64,000 nucleotides of DNA from CAVVSD01 sp963757125 (GTDB taxonomy: Bacteria > Actinomycetota > Thermoleophilia > Solirubrobacterales > Solirubrobacteraceae). Position 1 is the first letter of the stretch; each line of letters starts with the position of its first letter. Below, piece by piece: positions 1-8,207 of this stretch. The DNA is taken from assembly GCA_963757125.1 (NCBI GenBank), contig CAVWQP010000009.1, positions 1,178,001-1,242,000 of the forward strand, in the 5' to 3' direction. The notes under the pieces are model-generated. The model was not told where the DNA came from. It was given only the letters and a program-made list of their open reading frames with translations, and searched no databases. Both the position numbers and the translations under genes were made by a program.

Positions 1-39
1 CCCGCGCCTGAAACGGTTCGACGCGGGGGAGGGATCTCT

Positions 40-816
40 CTGGACACGAACGTCAAGGCCATCGAGCTCAAGGATCTGTGGAAGCGCTACAAGACCTCTG
101 GGGATCCGCACGCCCGAGAGCGCCTCGTCGTCGCGTATTCGCCGCTCGTGAAGTACGTGTCCGGCCGGATGGCGTCGGGGCTTCCCGCCCACGTCGAGGA
201 GTCGGATCTGATCTCGTACGGGCTCGTCGGTCTCATCAACGCCATCGAGCGCTTCGAGCTGGAGCGCGAGATCAAGTTCGAGACCTACGCGATCACCCGC
301 ATCAAGGGCGCGATCATCGACGAGCTGCGTCACCTGGACTGGGTGCCGCGGTCGGTGCGCGCGCGGGCCCGCGAGATCGAGAAGGCCAACTCCAAGCTCG
401 AGCACCGTCTCCAGCGGGCGCCGACGGACGAGGAGGTCGCCTTCGAGCTCGCGATCAGCGTCGAGGAGTTCCAGGAGTCGCTCCTGCAGATCTCCAACTC
501 GACGGTGGCCGCGCTCGACGAGCTGTGGTCCGTCAGCGACGCCTCGGGCGACCAGGTGTCCCTGCTGGACACGCTGCAGGATCCCGACGCGCCCGATCCC
601 GCCCACGTGATGGACGCGACGGACCTCAAGGACCGCATGGCGGACGCGATCGCCAGGCTGCCCGAGCGCGAGAAGCTCGTCGTGGCGCTCTACTACTACG
701 AGAACCTGACCCTCCGGGAGATCGGCGAGGTCCTCGGCGTGACCGAGTCGCGCATCTCCCAGCTGCACACGAAGGCCGTGCTGCGGCTGCGAGGGAGGCT
801 CACGGAGGATGACTGA
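40..816 (+). CDS. FliA/WhiG-type RNA polymerase sigma factor
   Basis: A sigma-70 family factor that should direct RNA polymerase to a specific promoter class. Visible parts are region 2 (DLISYGLVGLINAIERFE, then FETYAITRIKGAIIDELR), region 3 (WVPRSVRARAREIEKANSKL) and a C-terminal region 4 helix-turn-helix (LTLREIGEVLGVTESRISQL). This order and spacing match the flagellar/sporulation FliA-WhiG group; no flagellar gene lies in the window, so its regulon is unknown. The first ATG (148) would cut away conserved residues such as LWKRYKTSGDPHARERLV, so the start lies upstream. A purine-rich GGGGGAGGG at 25-33 sits 6 nt before a CTG at 40, used here. The frame stays open to the window edge, so an earlier start is possible. 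It overlaps the next gene by 8 bp. Confidence 0.85.
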   Translation: MDTNVKAIELKDLWKRYKTSGDPHARERLVVAYSPLVKYVSGRMASGLPAHVEESDLISYGLVGLINAIERFELEREIKFETYAITRIKGAIIDELRHLDWVPRSVRARAREIEKANSKLEHRLQRAPTDEEVAFELAISVEEFQESLLQISNSTVAALDELWSVSDASGDQVSLLDTLQDPDAPDPAHVMDATDLKDRMADAIARLPEREKLVVALYYYENLTLREIGEVLGVTESRISQLHTKAVLRLRGRLTEDD

Positions 817-1558
817 CCTCGACCTGGACTCCGGCGCGCGACGCGTCGAGCCAGGCCGGATCATCAGCGAGGTCTTCCGGATCTACCGCGAGCAGGCGGG
901 TGTGCTGCTGCCCGTCGCGATCGTCCTCTTCGGCATCAACGCGCTCGTCGGCTACTTCCTGCGCGACGGGGCGCTCGCGATCGTCGCGATCATCGTCTCG
1001 CTCGTCATCGCGACCTTCTACCAGGGGATGGTCGTGCAACTCGTGCGCGACGTCATCGACGGTCGCCGCGACAGCTCCGCAGGCGACCTGCTGCGCAGCG
1101 TCTCGCCCGTGGTCATGACCCTCATCATCGTCTCGATCCTCGCCGGCTTCGCGACCGGGATCGGCCTGCTGCTGCTCATCGTCCCCGGCCTGTACCTGCT
1201 CACGATCTGGGCGGTGATCGCGCCCGTCGTGGTGGTCGAGCAGCCCGGCGTGTTCGAGTCCTTCGGGCGCAGCCGCGCGCTCGTGAAGGGCCACGGCTGG
1301 CAGGTCTTCGGCGTCATCGTCCTCGTCGTCGTGCTGCTGCTCGTCGTCGGGATCGTCACGTCGATCCTCATCGACGCGGCCGGCGACGCCGGCGGCTCGG
1401 CCATCGGCTGGGCCCTGAACGTCCTCACCGCTCCGATCACGGCGCTCGTCGCCGCCGTCCTCTACTTCGCGCTGCGCGTCGCCCACGGCGAACCCGCGCG
1501 CCCGGAGGACGCCGTGCAGTGGATGCCCCCGGCCGCGCCGGGGACCACCGGCCTCTAG
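809..1558 (+). CDS. Multi-pass membrane protein (GPDPase membrane-domain-like)
   Basis: A 249-residue integral membrane protein with hydrophobic segments near residues 31-50, 56-78, 100-142, 165-188 and 203-222. The pattern VPGLYLLTIWAVIAPVVV followed by a soluble FGRSRALVKG stretch resembles the membrane domain found next to glycerophosphodiester phosphodiesterases and related uncharacterised proteins; no catalytic domain is present. The ATG lies inside the end of the sigma factor gene, so the two are probably translationally coupled. A role as a membrane partner or regulator of that sigma factor is only a guess from position. Its stop shares a CTAG with the converging inositol-phosphatase gene. 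Confidence 0.75.
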   Translation: MTDLDLDSGARRVEPGRIISEVFRIYREQAGVLLPVAIVLFGINALVGYFLRDGALAIVAIIVSLVIATFYQGMVVQLVRDVIDGRRDSSAGDLLRSVSPVVMTLIIVSILAGFATGIGLLLLIVPGLYLLTIWAVIAPVVVVEQPGVFESFGRSRALVKGHGWQVFGVIVLVVVLLLVVGIVTSILIDAAGDAGGSAIGWALNVLTAPITALVAAVLYFALRVAHGEPARPEDAVQWMPPAAPGTTGL

Positions 1559-2283
1559 ACGACCAGCGCGGACAGCTCGGCCGCCACCTGCGGCGAGCCC
1601 GCGATGTGCCAGGCGCCGCGCACGATCACGGTTCCGCCCGCCTCGGCCACGAGGATCGCGCCCGGCTCCCAGTCCCACGGGGCCGGCGCGTGCTGGATCC
1701 ATCCGTCGATCCGGCCGCACGCCAGCCACGCCAGCTCGAGCGATCCCGACCCGCCGCCGCGGACGAGGCCGGCGCGCCGCGCGAGCAGCCCCGCGAGCTC
1801 GGCGGCGGACGCGTCGCCGGTCGGCACGTGCGTCGCCACGACCGCCTCGGACAGCGGGCGGTTCGCGCCGACGCGCGCCGGAGTGCCGTCGACCTCGGCG
1901 CCGCGTTCCAGGCCGCCGGAGAACAGCTCGCCCGCCAGCGGGTCGCACACGGCCGACGCCAGGGTCTGGCCGCGCTCCTGCAGGGCGATGGCCGAGCCCC
2001 AGCCCGGCAGCCGGCGCACGAAGGCCAGCGTGCCGTCGATGCCGTCGATGATCCAGTGGCGGGGCCCGGAGATGAGCGTGCCCTCCTCGCCGAGGACGCC
2101 GTCGCGGGGACGTTCCGCGCGGACGAGCGCGACCGCGGCCGCCTCGGCGGCGTGATCGGCGGCCGTCACGAGGTCCGTCGCGGAGCCCTTGACCTCGGCG
2201 TCCAGCGGCCCGTCGCGCAGGCGCAACGCCGCCTCGGAGGCCGCGCGAACGGCCGCGCGAGCCACGTCGAGATCGTCGATCAC
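1555..2283 (-). CDS. Inositol monophosphatase family protein
   Basis: A magnesium-dependent phosphatase of the IMPase/FBPase/HisN fold, 242 residues. Metal-site motifs are GEEG (65-68), WIIDGIDGT (77-85) and WDWEPGAIL (203-211). The usual DPxDGT is DGIDGT here, keeping the two aspartates (D80, D83). Substrate cannot be told from sequence: inositol-1-phosphate, histidinol phosphate and a sugar phosphate are all possible. GTG start at 2283; the gene diverges from EF-G2 across an 80-bp gap and converges on the membrane protein with a shared CTAG stop. Confidence 0.85.
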   Translation of the reverse strand: MIDDLDVARAAVRAASEAALRLRDGPLDAEVKGSATDLVTAADHAAEAAAVALVRAERPRDGVLGEEGTLISGPRHWIIDGIDGTLAFVRRLPGWGSAIALQERGQTLASAVCDPLAGELFSGGLERGAEVDGTPARVGANRPLSEAVVATHVPTGDASAAELAGLLARRAGLVRGGGSGSLELAWLACGRIDGWIQHAPAPWDWEPGAILVAEAGGTVIVRGAWHIAGSPQVAAELSALVV

Positions 2284-2326
2284 GAGGTGGGTTGTATCCC
2301 ACGTGGAGGATCGTGCGTATCCGCGC

Positions 2327-2332
2327 TAGGGT
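2327..2332 (+). promoter_or_regulatory. Probable -10 box of the EF-G2 gene
   Basis: TAGGGT, matching the TAGNNT pattern seen before many genes here, lies 31 nt before ATG 2364. The leader carries a GAGGAG ribosome-binding site at 2351-2356, so this mRNA would have a leader. Confidence 0.4.
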
Positions 2333-2363
2333 GGCCGCTCCCCGAGGAGAGAGGAGCGTGGGC

Positions 2364-4433
2364 ATGCACAAGCCGGCGGACCGCATCCGGAACGTCGCCC
2401 TCGTCGGCCACCGCGGTAGCGGCAAGACCTCCCTGCACGAAGCTCTGCTGTTCGAGGCGGGCGCCGTCCAGCGGCTCGGATCCGTCACGGAGGGGACGAC
2501 GGTCTCCGACGCGGACGAGGACGAGAAGGCCCGCACCATGTCGATCTCCGCCGCCCTGAGCTCGTTCGAGTGGCAGGAGCGCAAGATCAACCTCCTCGAC
2601 ACCCCCGGGGACCCGAGCTTCGTCGCCGACGCACTGGGCTCATTGCGCGTGTGCGAGTCGGCCGTCTTCGTCATCAACGCCGTCATGGGCGTCGAGGTCT
2701 CCACGCAGCGCCTCTGGGAGCGCGCAGCCGAGCTCGACATCGCCCGCATGGTGTTCGTGAACATGCTCGACCGCGAGCGGGCCGACTTCTTCCGGACGCT
2801 CGACTCCCTCAAGACCGCCTTCGGCCCGCACGCCGTCGCCACCGAGATCCCGATCGGCAGCGAGCAGGACGTGCGCGGGGTGGTCGACCTCGTCGACATG
2901 AAGGCCTACGAGTACGACCCCACCCAACCCGCCCGCGAGAACTGCCGCGAGATCCCGATCCCCGACGAGATGGTCGCGCAGGCGGAGGAGTACCGCGACA
3001 AGCTCATGGACGAGATCTGCGAGGTCTCCGAGCACCTCACCGAGCGCTACCTCGAGGGCGAGGAGATCTCCCACGAGGAGATCGTCAACGCGCTGAAGGA
3101 CGGCACGAACCACGGCGGGCTGTTCCCGGTCGTCTGCGGCGTCGCCACGCGCAACCTCGGCACGAACCGCCTGCTCGACGCCATCGTCGAGGACCTCCCG
3201 TCGCCCGTGAAGCACGGCGGCCTCGAGGTCGGCGGCCTCACGCTCGAGGCCGACGAGGAGCGCGAGCTCTACGCCTACGTCTTCAAGACCCGCGCCGACC
3301 CGTACGCGGGGCGCGTGAACTTCTTCCGCGTGTACCAGGGCGTCATGGACCACGACACGACGGTCATGAACACCCGCACGCACCACAAGGAGCGCATCGG
3401 CCAGCTCGTCCTGTTCCAGGGCAAGGAGACCGTGCACGCCGACGCCTTCGGTCCCGGCGACATCGGCGCCGTCGCCAAGCTCAAGGAGACGCGCGCGGGC
3501 GACTGGCTCGCCGAGCGCGACGAGCCGATCACGATGCCGTCGATCGCGCTGCCCGCGCCGGTCATGGCGTTCGCGATGGAGCCCAAGTCCCGCGGCGACG
3601 AGGACAAGGTCATCACCGGCCTGCGTCGCCTGCAGGAGGAGGACCCGACGATCGAGCTGCACCGCGACCAGCAGACCGGCGAGCAGATCGTCGCGGGGCT
3701 CTCGCAGATGCATGTCGAGGTGGTCGTGGAGCGGCTGAGGGCGCGGTTCGGCGCCGAGGTGGTCCTCAAGACGCCGCGCGTCCCGTACCAGGAGACGATC
3801 CGCGGGAGCGCGAAGGCGCACGGCCGCCACAAGAAGCAGACCGGCGGCCGCGGTCAGTTCGGTGACTGCCACATCGAGATCGAGCCCATGCGCGACGGGA
3901 CCTTCGACTTCGTCGACGCCATCAAGGGCGGCGTGATCCCGCACGGGTTCATCCCGGCGGTGCAGAAGGGCATCGTCGACGCGATGGCCCATGGCCCGAT
4001 CGCCGGCTTCCCGCTCAAGGGCGTCCGCGTGCGGCTCTACGACGGCAGCTACCACACCGTGGACTCCTCGGAGCAGGCGTTCCGCATGGCGGGCTCGATC
4101 GCGATGCGCGAGGCGATGGCGGCTGCCGGCGCCGTCCTGCTGGAGCCGATCATGCTCGTGACGCTGTCGGTGCCCGAGGAGGCCGTCGGCGACGTCATCG
4201 GCGACCTGAACTCGCGCCGCGGCCGGCCCCAGGGGATGGAGCCGAGCGGGATGATGACCGAGGTCAAGGCCGAGGTCCCGATGGCCGAGATGGTCACCTA
4301 CGCGCCCGACCTGCGCGCGCTGACGGGCGGGCGCGGCGAGTACACGATGGACTTCCTGCGCTACGAGGAGGTCCCGGCGCACCTGGCCCAGAAGGTGGTG
4401 CAGGAGGCGCAGCAGGAGACCGCTGCGGCGTAG
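2364..4433 (+). CDS. Elongation factor G-like protein EF-G2
   Basis: A translational GTPase related to EF-G, 689 residues from ATG 2364, which sits 7 nt after GAGGAG; a GTG at 2358 is the alternative. The G domain shows the P-loop GHRGSGKT (15-22), DTPGD (79-83) and NMLD (133-136). Canonical EF-G has AHIDAGKT and NKxD, so both base-contacting motifs are altered. Later domains include a domain-IV-type stretch (GGRGQFGDCHIEIEP) and a C-terminal EF-G fold. Divergent second copies of this kind occur in many actinobacteria (FusA2 of mycobacteria), where the role is not settled and they do not replace the main EF-G. No ribosomal protein genes are nearby, which fits a paralogue. Confidence 0.9.
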   Translation: MHKPADRIRNVALVGHRGSGKTSLHEALLFEAGAVQRLGSVTEGTTVSDADEDEKARTMSISAALSSFEWQERKINLLDTPGDPSFVADALGSLRVCESAVFVINAVMGVEVSTQRLWERAAELDIARMVFVNMLDRERADFFRTLDSLKTAFGPHAVATEIPIGSEQDVRGVVDLVDMKAYEYDPTQPARENCREIPIPDEMVAQAEEYRDKLMDEICEVSEHLTERYLEGEEISHEEIVNALKDGTNHGGLFPVVCGVATRNLGTNRLLDAIVEDLPSPVKHGGLEVGGLTLEADEERELYAYVFKTRADPYAGRVNFFRVYQGVMDHDTTVMNTRTHHKERIGQLVLFQGKETVHADAFGPGDIGAVAKLKETRAGDWLAERDEPITMPSIALPAPVMAFAMEPKSRGDEDKVITGLRRLQEEDPTIELHRDQQTGEQIVAGLSQMHVEVVVERLRARFGAEVVLKTPRVPYQETIRGSAKAHGRHKKQTGGRGQFGDCHIEIEPMRDGTFDFVDAIKGGVIPHGFIPAVQKGIVDAMAHGPIAGFPLKGVRVRLYDGSYHTVDSSEQAFRMAGSIAMREAMAAAGAVLLEPIMLVTLSVPEEAVGDVIGDLNSRRGRPQGMEPSGMMTEVKAEVPMAEMVTYAPDLRALTGGRGEYTMDFLRYEEVPAHLAQKVVQEAQQETAAA

Positions 4434-4458
4434 CCCCCCGACGTTCTCCACGGCGCGA

Positions 4459-4464
4459 TAGCCT
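4459..4464 (+). promoter_or_regulatory. Leaderless-type -10 box (TAGCCT)
   Basis: TAGCCT ends 9 nt before ATG 4474, with no ribosome-binding site between, as expected for a transcript starting at or near the start codon. No clear -35 is visible. Confidence 0.4.
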
Positions 4465-4473
4465 CGGACGTCG

Positions 4474-5205
4474 ATGACGCGCAAGGCGATCACGACGTCC
4501 CATGCCGCCGTGTCCTGCGAGGTGTGCGGGCGCACGCTCCTGCGTGGGGAGGAGGCTGAGCCCTTCATCGCGGGCGGCACCCGCCGGCTCGTGTGCAACC
4601 TGTGCACGGCGCGTGCCGCCAACGAGGGCTGGATCCGCGAGGGCCTGGAGGACACGCTGAGCGTCCACCGCCACGGGCGCGAGCGCCGCGGCGGTTCCCT
4701 GCTGCGCCGCCTGCGCGAGCGCACGTCGCGCCCGGAGCTGCCGACGCTGGACGACGACCTGCGGCCGATCGACGCGTCCGAGCCGGAGCCCTACGTCGCC
4801 CCGCCACCGCCGCCTCCTCCGCCGCCGCCCGGGCGCGACGAGCCCGCATGGGAGCCTCCGCGCGAGCAGCGCCGCGTCCACGCGATCCCCACGCACGCCG
4901 ACCTGAAGCGGTCGCGCGCGGTCGAGCTGTTCAACGGCAGCCGCCACCGGCGCACCGTCGCCGGGGTCGCGCGGTCGCTCGGGGACCCGCTCGTCGCGGT
5001 GCGCCCGTCGGCCACCGAGGGCTCGATCGTCTCGATCGTGGTCGGTTGGGAGCTGTCCTGGTACCGCTACGAGGTCGATCTGGCCGACGAGGAGGCCGGC
5101 GTGCGGCTCGTCGCCCAGGGCGCCGAGCTCACCGAGCTCGAGGTCGAGGATCAGGCGCCCAACGCGGTCGCGGACGAGCGTGGGACGCTCGCCCTCGCGG
5201 AGTGA
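4474..5205 (+). CDS. Zinc-ribbon hypothetical protein with proline tract
   Basis: Not recognised as a named family. The N-terminus has two CxxC pairs (C15/C18 and C41/C44) that look like a zinc ribbon. An Arg-rich linker and a run of prolines around residues 111-121 lead to a C-terminal domain of about 100 residues (ELFNGSRHRRTVAGVARSLG, then VVGWELSWYRYEVDL) predicted to be alpha/beta and soluble. No signal peptide or membrane segment. Same strand as the following RNase H/HAD genes but separated from them by 121 bp. Confidence 0.65.
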   Translation: MTRKAITTSHAAVSCEVCGRTLLRGEEAEPFIAGGTRRLVCNLCTARAANEGWIREGLEDTLSVHRHGRERRGGSLLRRLRERTSRPELPTLDDDLRPIDASEPEPYVAPPPPPPPPPPGRDEPAWEPPREQRRVHAIPTHADLKRSRAVELFNGSRHRRTVAGVARSLGDPLVAVRPSATEGSIVSIVVGWELSWYRYEVDLADEEAGVRLVAQGAELTELEVEDQAPNAVADERGTLALAE

Positions 5206-5326
5206 TCTACCGGAACCTAGCCGGATGGACGATGCCCGCGGAACCCCTTGCTCCCGCTAGAGTTCGGCGAAGCGTAAGGCGGCCCTGTCGCCATCGCCGT
5301 CACTGGCCTGAGGTGCTCGCATACCC

Positions 5327-5578
5327 ATGATCTACTGCGTCGTCCCCGAAGAGCTCGCTCCTGAGCTGTACGACCGCCTCGCCGCGTACTACGCGGACGA
5401 CGGCAACGTGCAGGTCATCATCGACCGCCGCCGCGGCGAGCGTCGTGACCGTCACACCGGTGGCGACACGGGTGGGCACCAGCGTCTGCAGCGCGATCGG
5501 CGCCGCTCGCGCGTCCCTGGCGACTTCCCGCTCGTGGACCCGCCCGGCACCGCGACCGCCCTCGCCGACGACAACTGA
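5327..5578 (+). CDS. Small conserved-looking hypothetical protein
   Basis: An 83-residue basic protein beginning MIYCVVPEELAPELYDRLAAY and containing VQVIIDRRRGERRDRH. The compact alpha/beta start and the Arg/Asp-rich middle resemble short uncharacterised actinobacterial proteins; no catalytic motif is seen. It ends 3 bp before the RNase H gene, so the two are probably co-transcribed. A TAGAGT hexamer at 5258-5263 could be its -10, giving a leader of about 60 nt. Confidence 0.6.
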   Translation: MIYCVVPEELAPELYDRLAAYYADDGNVQVIIDRRRGERRDRHTGGDTGGHQRLQRDRRRSRVPGDFPLVDPPGTATALADDN

Positions 5579-5581
5579 CGG

Positions 5582-5986
5582 GTGCGCGTCATCGTCCACG
5601 TGGACGGCGGCGCGCGGGGCAATCCAGGCCCGGCGGCCGCCGCAGCGGTCGTGTCCGACTCGGATGGCCAGGTCCTCGACGAGGCCGCTGAGGTCCTCGG
5701 CGTCGTGACGAACAACGTCGCGGAGTACCGCGGGCTGCTGCTGGGGCTCCAGCGCGCCCAGGAGCTGGGCGCCACGGAGGTCGAGGTCGTCAACGACTCC
5801 GAGCTCATCGCCAAGCAGGTCAACGGCGAGTACAAGGTCAAGCACGCGGCCATGAAGCCGCTGCACCGCGCCGCGACCGAGGTCCTCGAGGGATTCGACC
5901 GCTGGTCCGTGCGCTCCGTGCCGCGAGCGCAGAACGCCCACGCGGACTCGCTCGTCAACCAGGCGCTGGACGCGCGTACGGACTGA
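5582..5986 (+). CDS. RNase HI-family protein
   Basis: A stand-alone ribonuclease H fold, 134 residues, expected to cut the RNA strand of RNA-DNA hybrids. The start VHVDGGARGNPGPAAAA is diagnostic; the four metal-binding acidic residues map to D8, E48, D72 and D122. In many actinobacteria this domain is fused to a histidine phosphatase (Rv2228c type); here it is alone. GTG start at 5582. Its TGA overlaps the next ATG by one base (TGATG), a sign of translational coupling with the HAD phosphatase. Confidence 0.85.
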   Translation: MRVIVHVDGGARGNPGPAAAAAVVSDSDGQVLDEAAEVLGVVTNNVAEYRGLLLGLQRAQELGATEVEVVNDSELIAKQVNGEYKVKHAAMKPLHRAATEVLEGFDRWSVRSVPRAQNAHADSLVNQALDARTD

Positions 5987-6792
5987 TGCGCGAGACGCTG
6001 CGCAGCCTGTCGGGCTTCGGCGGCGTCCTGTTCGACCTCGACGGCACGCTCTACCGCGGCGACACCGCGCTCCCAGGCGCGAGCGACTTCGTCCAGGCGT
6101 GCCGCGACGCAGGGCTGAAGGTCGCGTTCGGCACGAACAACGCGCTGCTCGAGCGCGACCGGATCGCCGCCCGGCTGCAGGGCATGGGCATCGACGCCGA
6201 CCCGGACGAGCTCGTCACGGCCCCGGACTCGCTGGCCGCCGTCGTCCAGGACGCCGGGCACACCCACGTCGTCCGGCTCGGCAACGCCGGCCTGCGCGAG
6301 AGCCTGGAGCGCGTGGGCATCGCGGCGCCGGACGTCATGGACGCCGAGCCAGGCGACGGCACGGCGCTCGCGCTCGGCCTGGATCCGGAGCGCTCGCTCG
6401 CCGGCGTCGCCCGCGCCGCCGCGTTCGTCGAGGCGGGCGTCCCGGTGTACGCGACCGCAGCGGAGCCGCACTACCCGACCGACCGCGGCATCGAGGCGGG
6501 GACGGGCACGCTCATCGCGGCGCTCAACGCGATGTCACCGGTCGATCCGGAGCTCTGCGGGAAGCCCTCCAGGCACTTCGGCGAGCGCGCGGCCAAGGAG
6601 GTCGACACCGGTCGCCCGGTGCTCGTCGTGGGGGACTCGCTGGCCGCCGACGTGGGGGTCGCGGAGGCCATGGGATGGGACTCCCTGCTGCTCCTGACGG
6701 GGTCCACGCGCGAGAGCGATCTCAAACCCTCCGGAGCTCCGACGTTCGTCCAGACCGACCTTGTGGCGGTTCTTCGCGATTTGCAGGGCTGA
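5986..6792 (+). CDS. HAD-superfamily phosphatase, NagD/pNPPase type
   Basis: A class IIA HAD hydrolase of 268 residues. Motif I is FDLDGT (nucleophile D17, general acid D19), motif II is GTNN (T50), the catalytic lysine lies in GKPSRHF, and motif IV is GDSLAADV near the C-terminus. A large C2-type cap sits between motifs II and III. Family members act on small phosphate esters such as p-nitrophenyl phosphate, sugar phosphates or nucleotides; the true substrate is not readable. Translationally coupled to the RNase H gene and followed by a strong hairpin. Confidence 0.85.
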   Translation: MRETLRSLSGFGGVLFDLDGTLYRGDTALPGASDFVQACRDAGLKVAFGTNNALLERDRIAARLQGMGIDADPDELVTAPDSLAAVVQDAGHTHVVRLGNAGLRESLERVGIAAPDVMDAEPGDGTALALGLDPERSLAGVARAAAFVEAGVPVYATAAEPHYPTDRGIEAGTGTLIAALNAMSPVDPELCGKPSRHFGERAAKEVDTGRPVLVVGDSLAADVGVAEAMGWDSLLLLTGSTRESDLKPSGAPTFVQTDLVAVLRDLQG

Positions 6793-6832
6793 GGTGCGTC
6801 GAGGCGTCGCCTCCGTGACGCCCGACGCACCT
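6792..6832 (+). terminator. Hairpin terminator after the HAD gene
   Basis: AGGTGCGTCG (6792-6801) pairs with CGACGCACCT (6823-6832). Inside, GGCGTC (6803-6808) pairs with GACGCC (6817-6822), giving a 16-bp stem with one bulged A and an 8-nt loop. It begins at the HAD stop codon. No U-tract follows, common in very GC-rich genomes. Confidence 0.6.
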
Positions 6833-6902
6833 GAATCTCCACCCTTCATGTTGGACGGACGTCCAGGGTCAAGGTCCCGGGGCAGACGCCGACAAGAGGA
6901 GC

Positions 6903-8186
6903 ATGCGGGTGTCCCCTCGTCGCTCCCTCCTCGCCTCGGTGGCGGCCGGCTCGTGCCTCGCGGCATCCGTCATCGCCGGGGGATACGCCGCCAGCGGCGC
7001 GATGCCCTTCAGCTCCTGGCCCGGCAGCGTCTTCTCCTCCTCGGGCGCCGCCGCGGTGGCGCTCGCGCCGGCCACCCGCGCGGCCGCGCCCGTCCTGACG
7101 CTCCCCGCGCCCAGCACGCAGCAGGCCCCCAAGACCGAGGTCATCCCGCTCGACGACGCCGCGCCGAGCGCTGACAGCACGCCCGCCGCCACGACGACGC
7201 CGCGCCAGAAGGCGACCACCGAGCGCGCGACGACGAAGCGCGCCCCGAAGACCGACGACGCCCCGGACACGAGCCCGACGACCGCGCCGGAGCCCGCGGC
7301 GACGAGCGAGACGCCGGCAGCGACCGCGGCCTCGCCCGCCGCCGAGGCCGGGCCGACGCAGCCCGCCGCCACGATCCCGCAGCCGACGAACCGCAAGGTC
7401 AAGCTCGGCTCGGTGACCAGCACCTTCGCCAACGCCCACGACTCCAGCAGCGGCCAGCCCGAGCTGCGCGTGCAGATGGCGGTCGCCGACGCCGCCGCGA
7501 CGACCGGGACGCGCACGGTCGCGCTGAGCCTCAAGCTCGCGCCCACCGACGTCGCCTCGCTCCTGCGCAGCGCCGCCGCCATCAACTCCTCCAAGATCGC
7601 CCTCGAGACGCAGGTCGACGTCGTCGACGCGACCGTGACGTCCGCCGGGACGCCCACCTGCGCCGACGGCCAGTGCCTGCGCGTCCAGATGATGTTCGCG
7701 CCCGACACGCGCGTGAACCCGGTCGACGAGCCCGAGGTCCAGCTGCTCGACGACGGCGACGCGATCTCCAACCGCGTCAAGGTCGTCGTGAAGATCGACG
7801 CCGACGACCTCGGCACGAAGCCCACCACGCCCGCCACGGAGCCCGCGCCCGAGGCCGGGACGCCGAGCTTCATGTCGCTCCCGCTGCCCGGCGAGGCCGT
7901 CGACCCGTCCACGCCCACGACCCCGACGACCGACACGGCCACCGTGGCGCTCCCCGACAGCGACGGGACGGCGGGGACCCCGCAGGCCCCGCAGGTCCAG
8001 GTCCAGGCGCAGCTCGAGGTCGTCGACACGCCGCCCGCGCCGGAGACGCCCGCCCCCGCACCCGCCCCTGAGCAGCAGCCCGCCACGCCGGACACGTCGA
8101 CGGCGACGTCCGCCGCGCCCTCGCCCGCACCGGCCGCGACGACCCCGGCCGCGACCCCCGCGCCGGACCCGAAGGACTGCACGTAA
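6903..8186 (+). CDS. Exported Ala/Pro/Thr-rich protein
   Basis: A 427-residue protein with an N-terminal signal (MRVSPRRSLLASVAAGSCLA) whose RRSLL is faintly Tat-like but also fits Sec. Two low-complexity Ala/Pro/Thr/Glu regions (about 55-160 and 300-427) flank a core of about 140 residues (from KVKLGSVTSTFANAH to VKVVVKIDADDLG) with one Cys pair, likely a beta-rich domain. The low-complexity parts look like cell-wall-spanning linkers. No sortase motif and no recognised enzyme domain. AAGAGGAG lies just before the ATG. Function unknown. Confidence 0.65.
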   Translation: MRVSPRRSLLASVAAGSCLAASVIAGGYAASGAMPFSSWPGSVFSSSGAAAVALAPATRAAAPVLTLPAPSTQQAPKTEVIPLDDAAPSADSTPAATTTPRQKATTERATTKRAPKTDDAPDTSPTTAPEPAATSETPAATAASPAAEAGPTQPAATIPQPTNRKVKLGSVTSTFANAHDSSSGQPELRVQMAVADAAATTGTRTVALSLKLAPTDVASLLRSAAAINSSKIALETQVDVVDATVTSAGTPTCADGQCLRVQMMFAPDTRVNPVDEPEVQLLDDGDAISNRVKVVVKIDADDLGTKPTTPATEPAPEAGTPSFMSLPLPGEAVDPSTPTTPTTDTATVALPDSDGTAGTPQAPQVQVQAQLEVVDTPPAPETPAPAPAPEQQPATPDTSTATSAAPSPAPAATTPAATPAPDPKDCT

Positions 8187-8194
8187 CCACCTCG

Positions 8195-8200
8195 TAGGAT
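8195..8200 (+). promoter_or_regulatory. Leaderless-type -10 box (TAGGAT)
   Basis: TAGGAT ends 7 nt before GTG 8208 and overlaps the ATG at 8199, which argues that the GTG is the real start of the dehydrogenase. Confidence 0.45.
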
Positions 8201-8207
8201 GCGCGCG

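Noticed and set aside
800..2899. Long minus-strand open frame across the first genes
   Set aside because: Its translation is low-complexity Arg/Asp-rich and antisense to the membrane protein and EF-G2; only the IMPase frame inside this stretch has family motifs. Long antisense frames are expected at this GC content.
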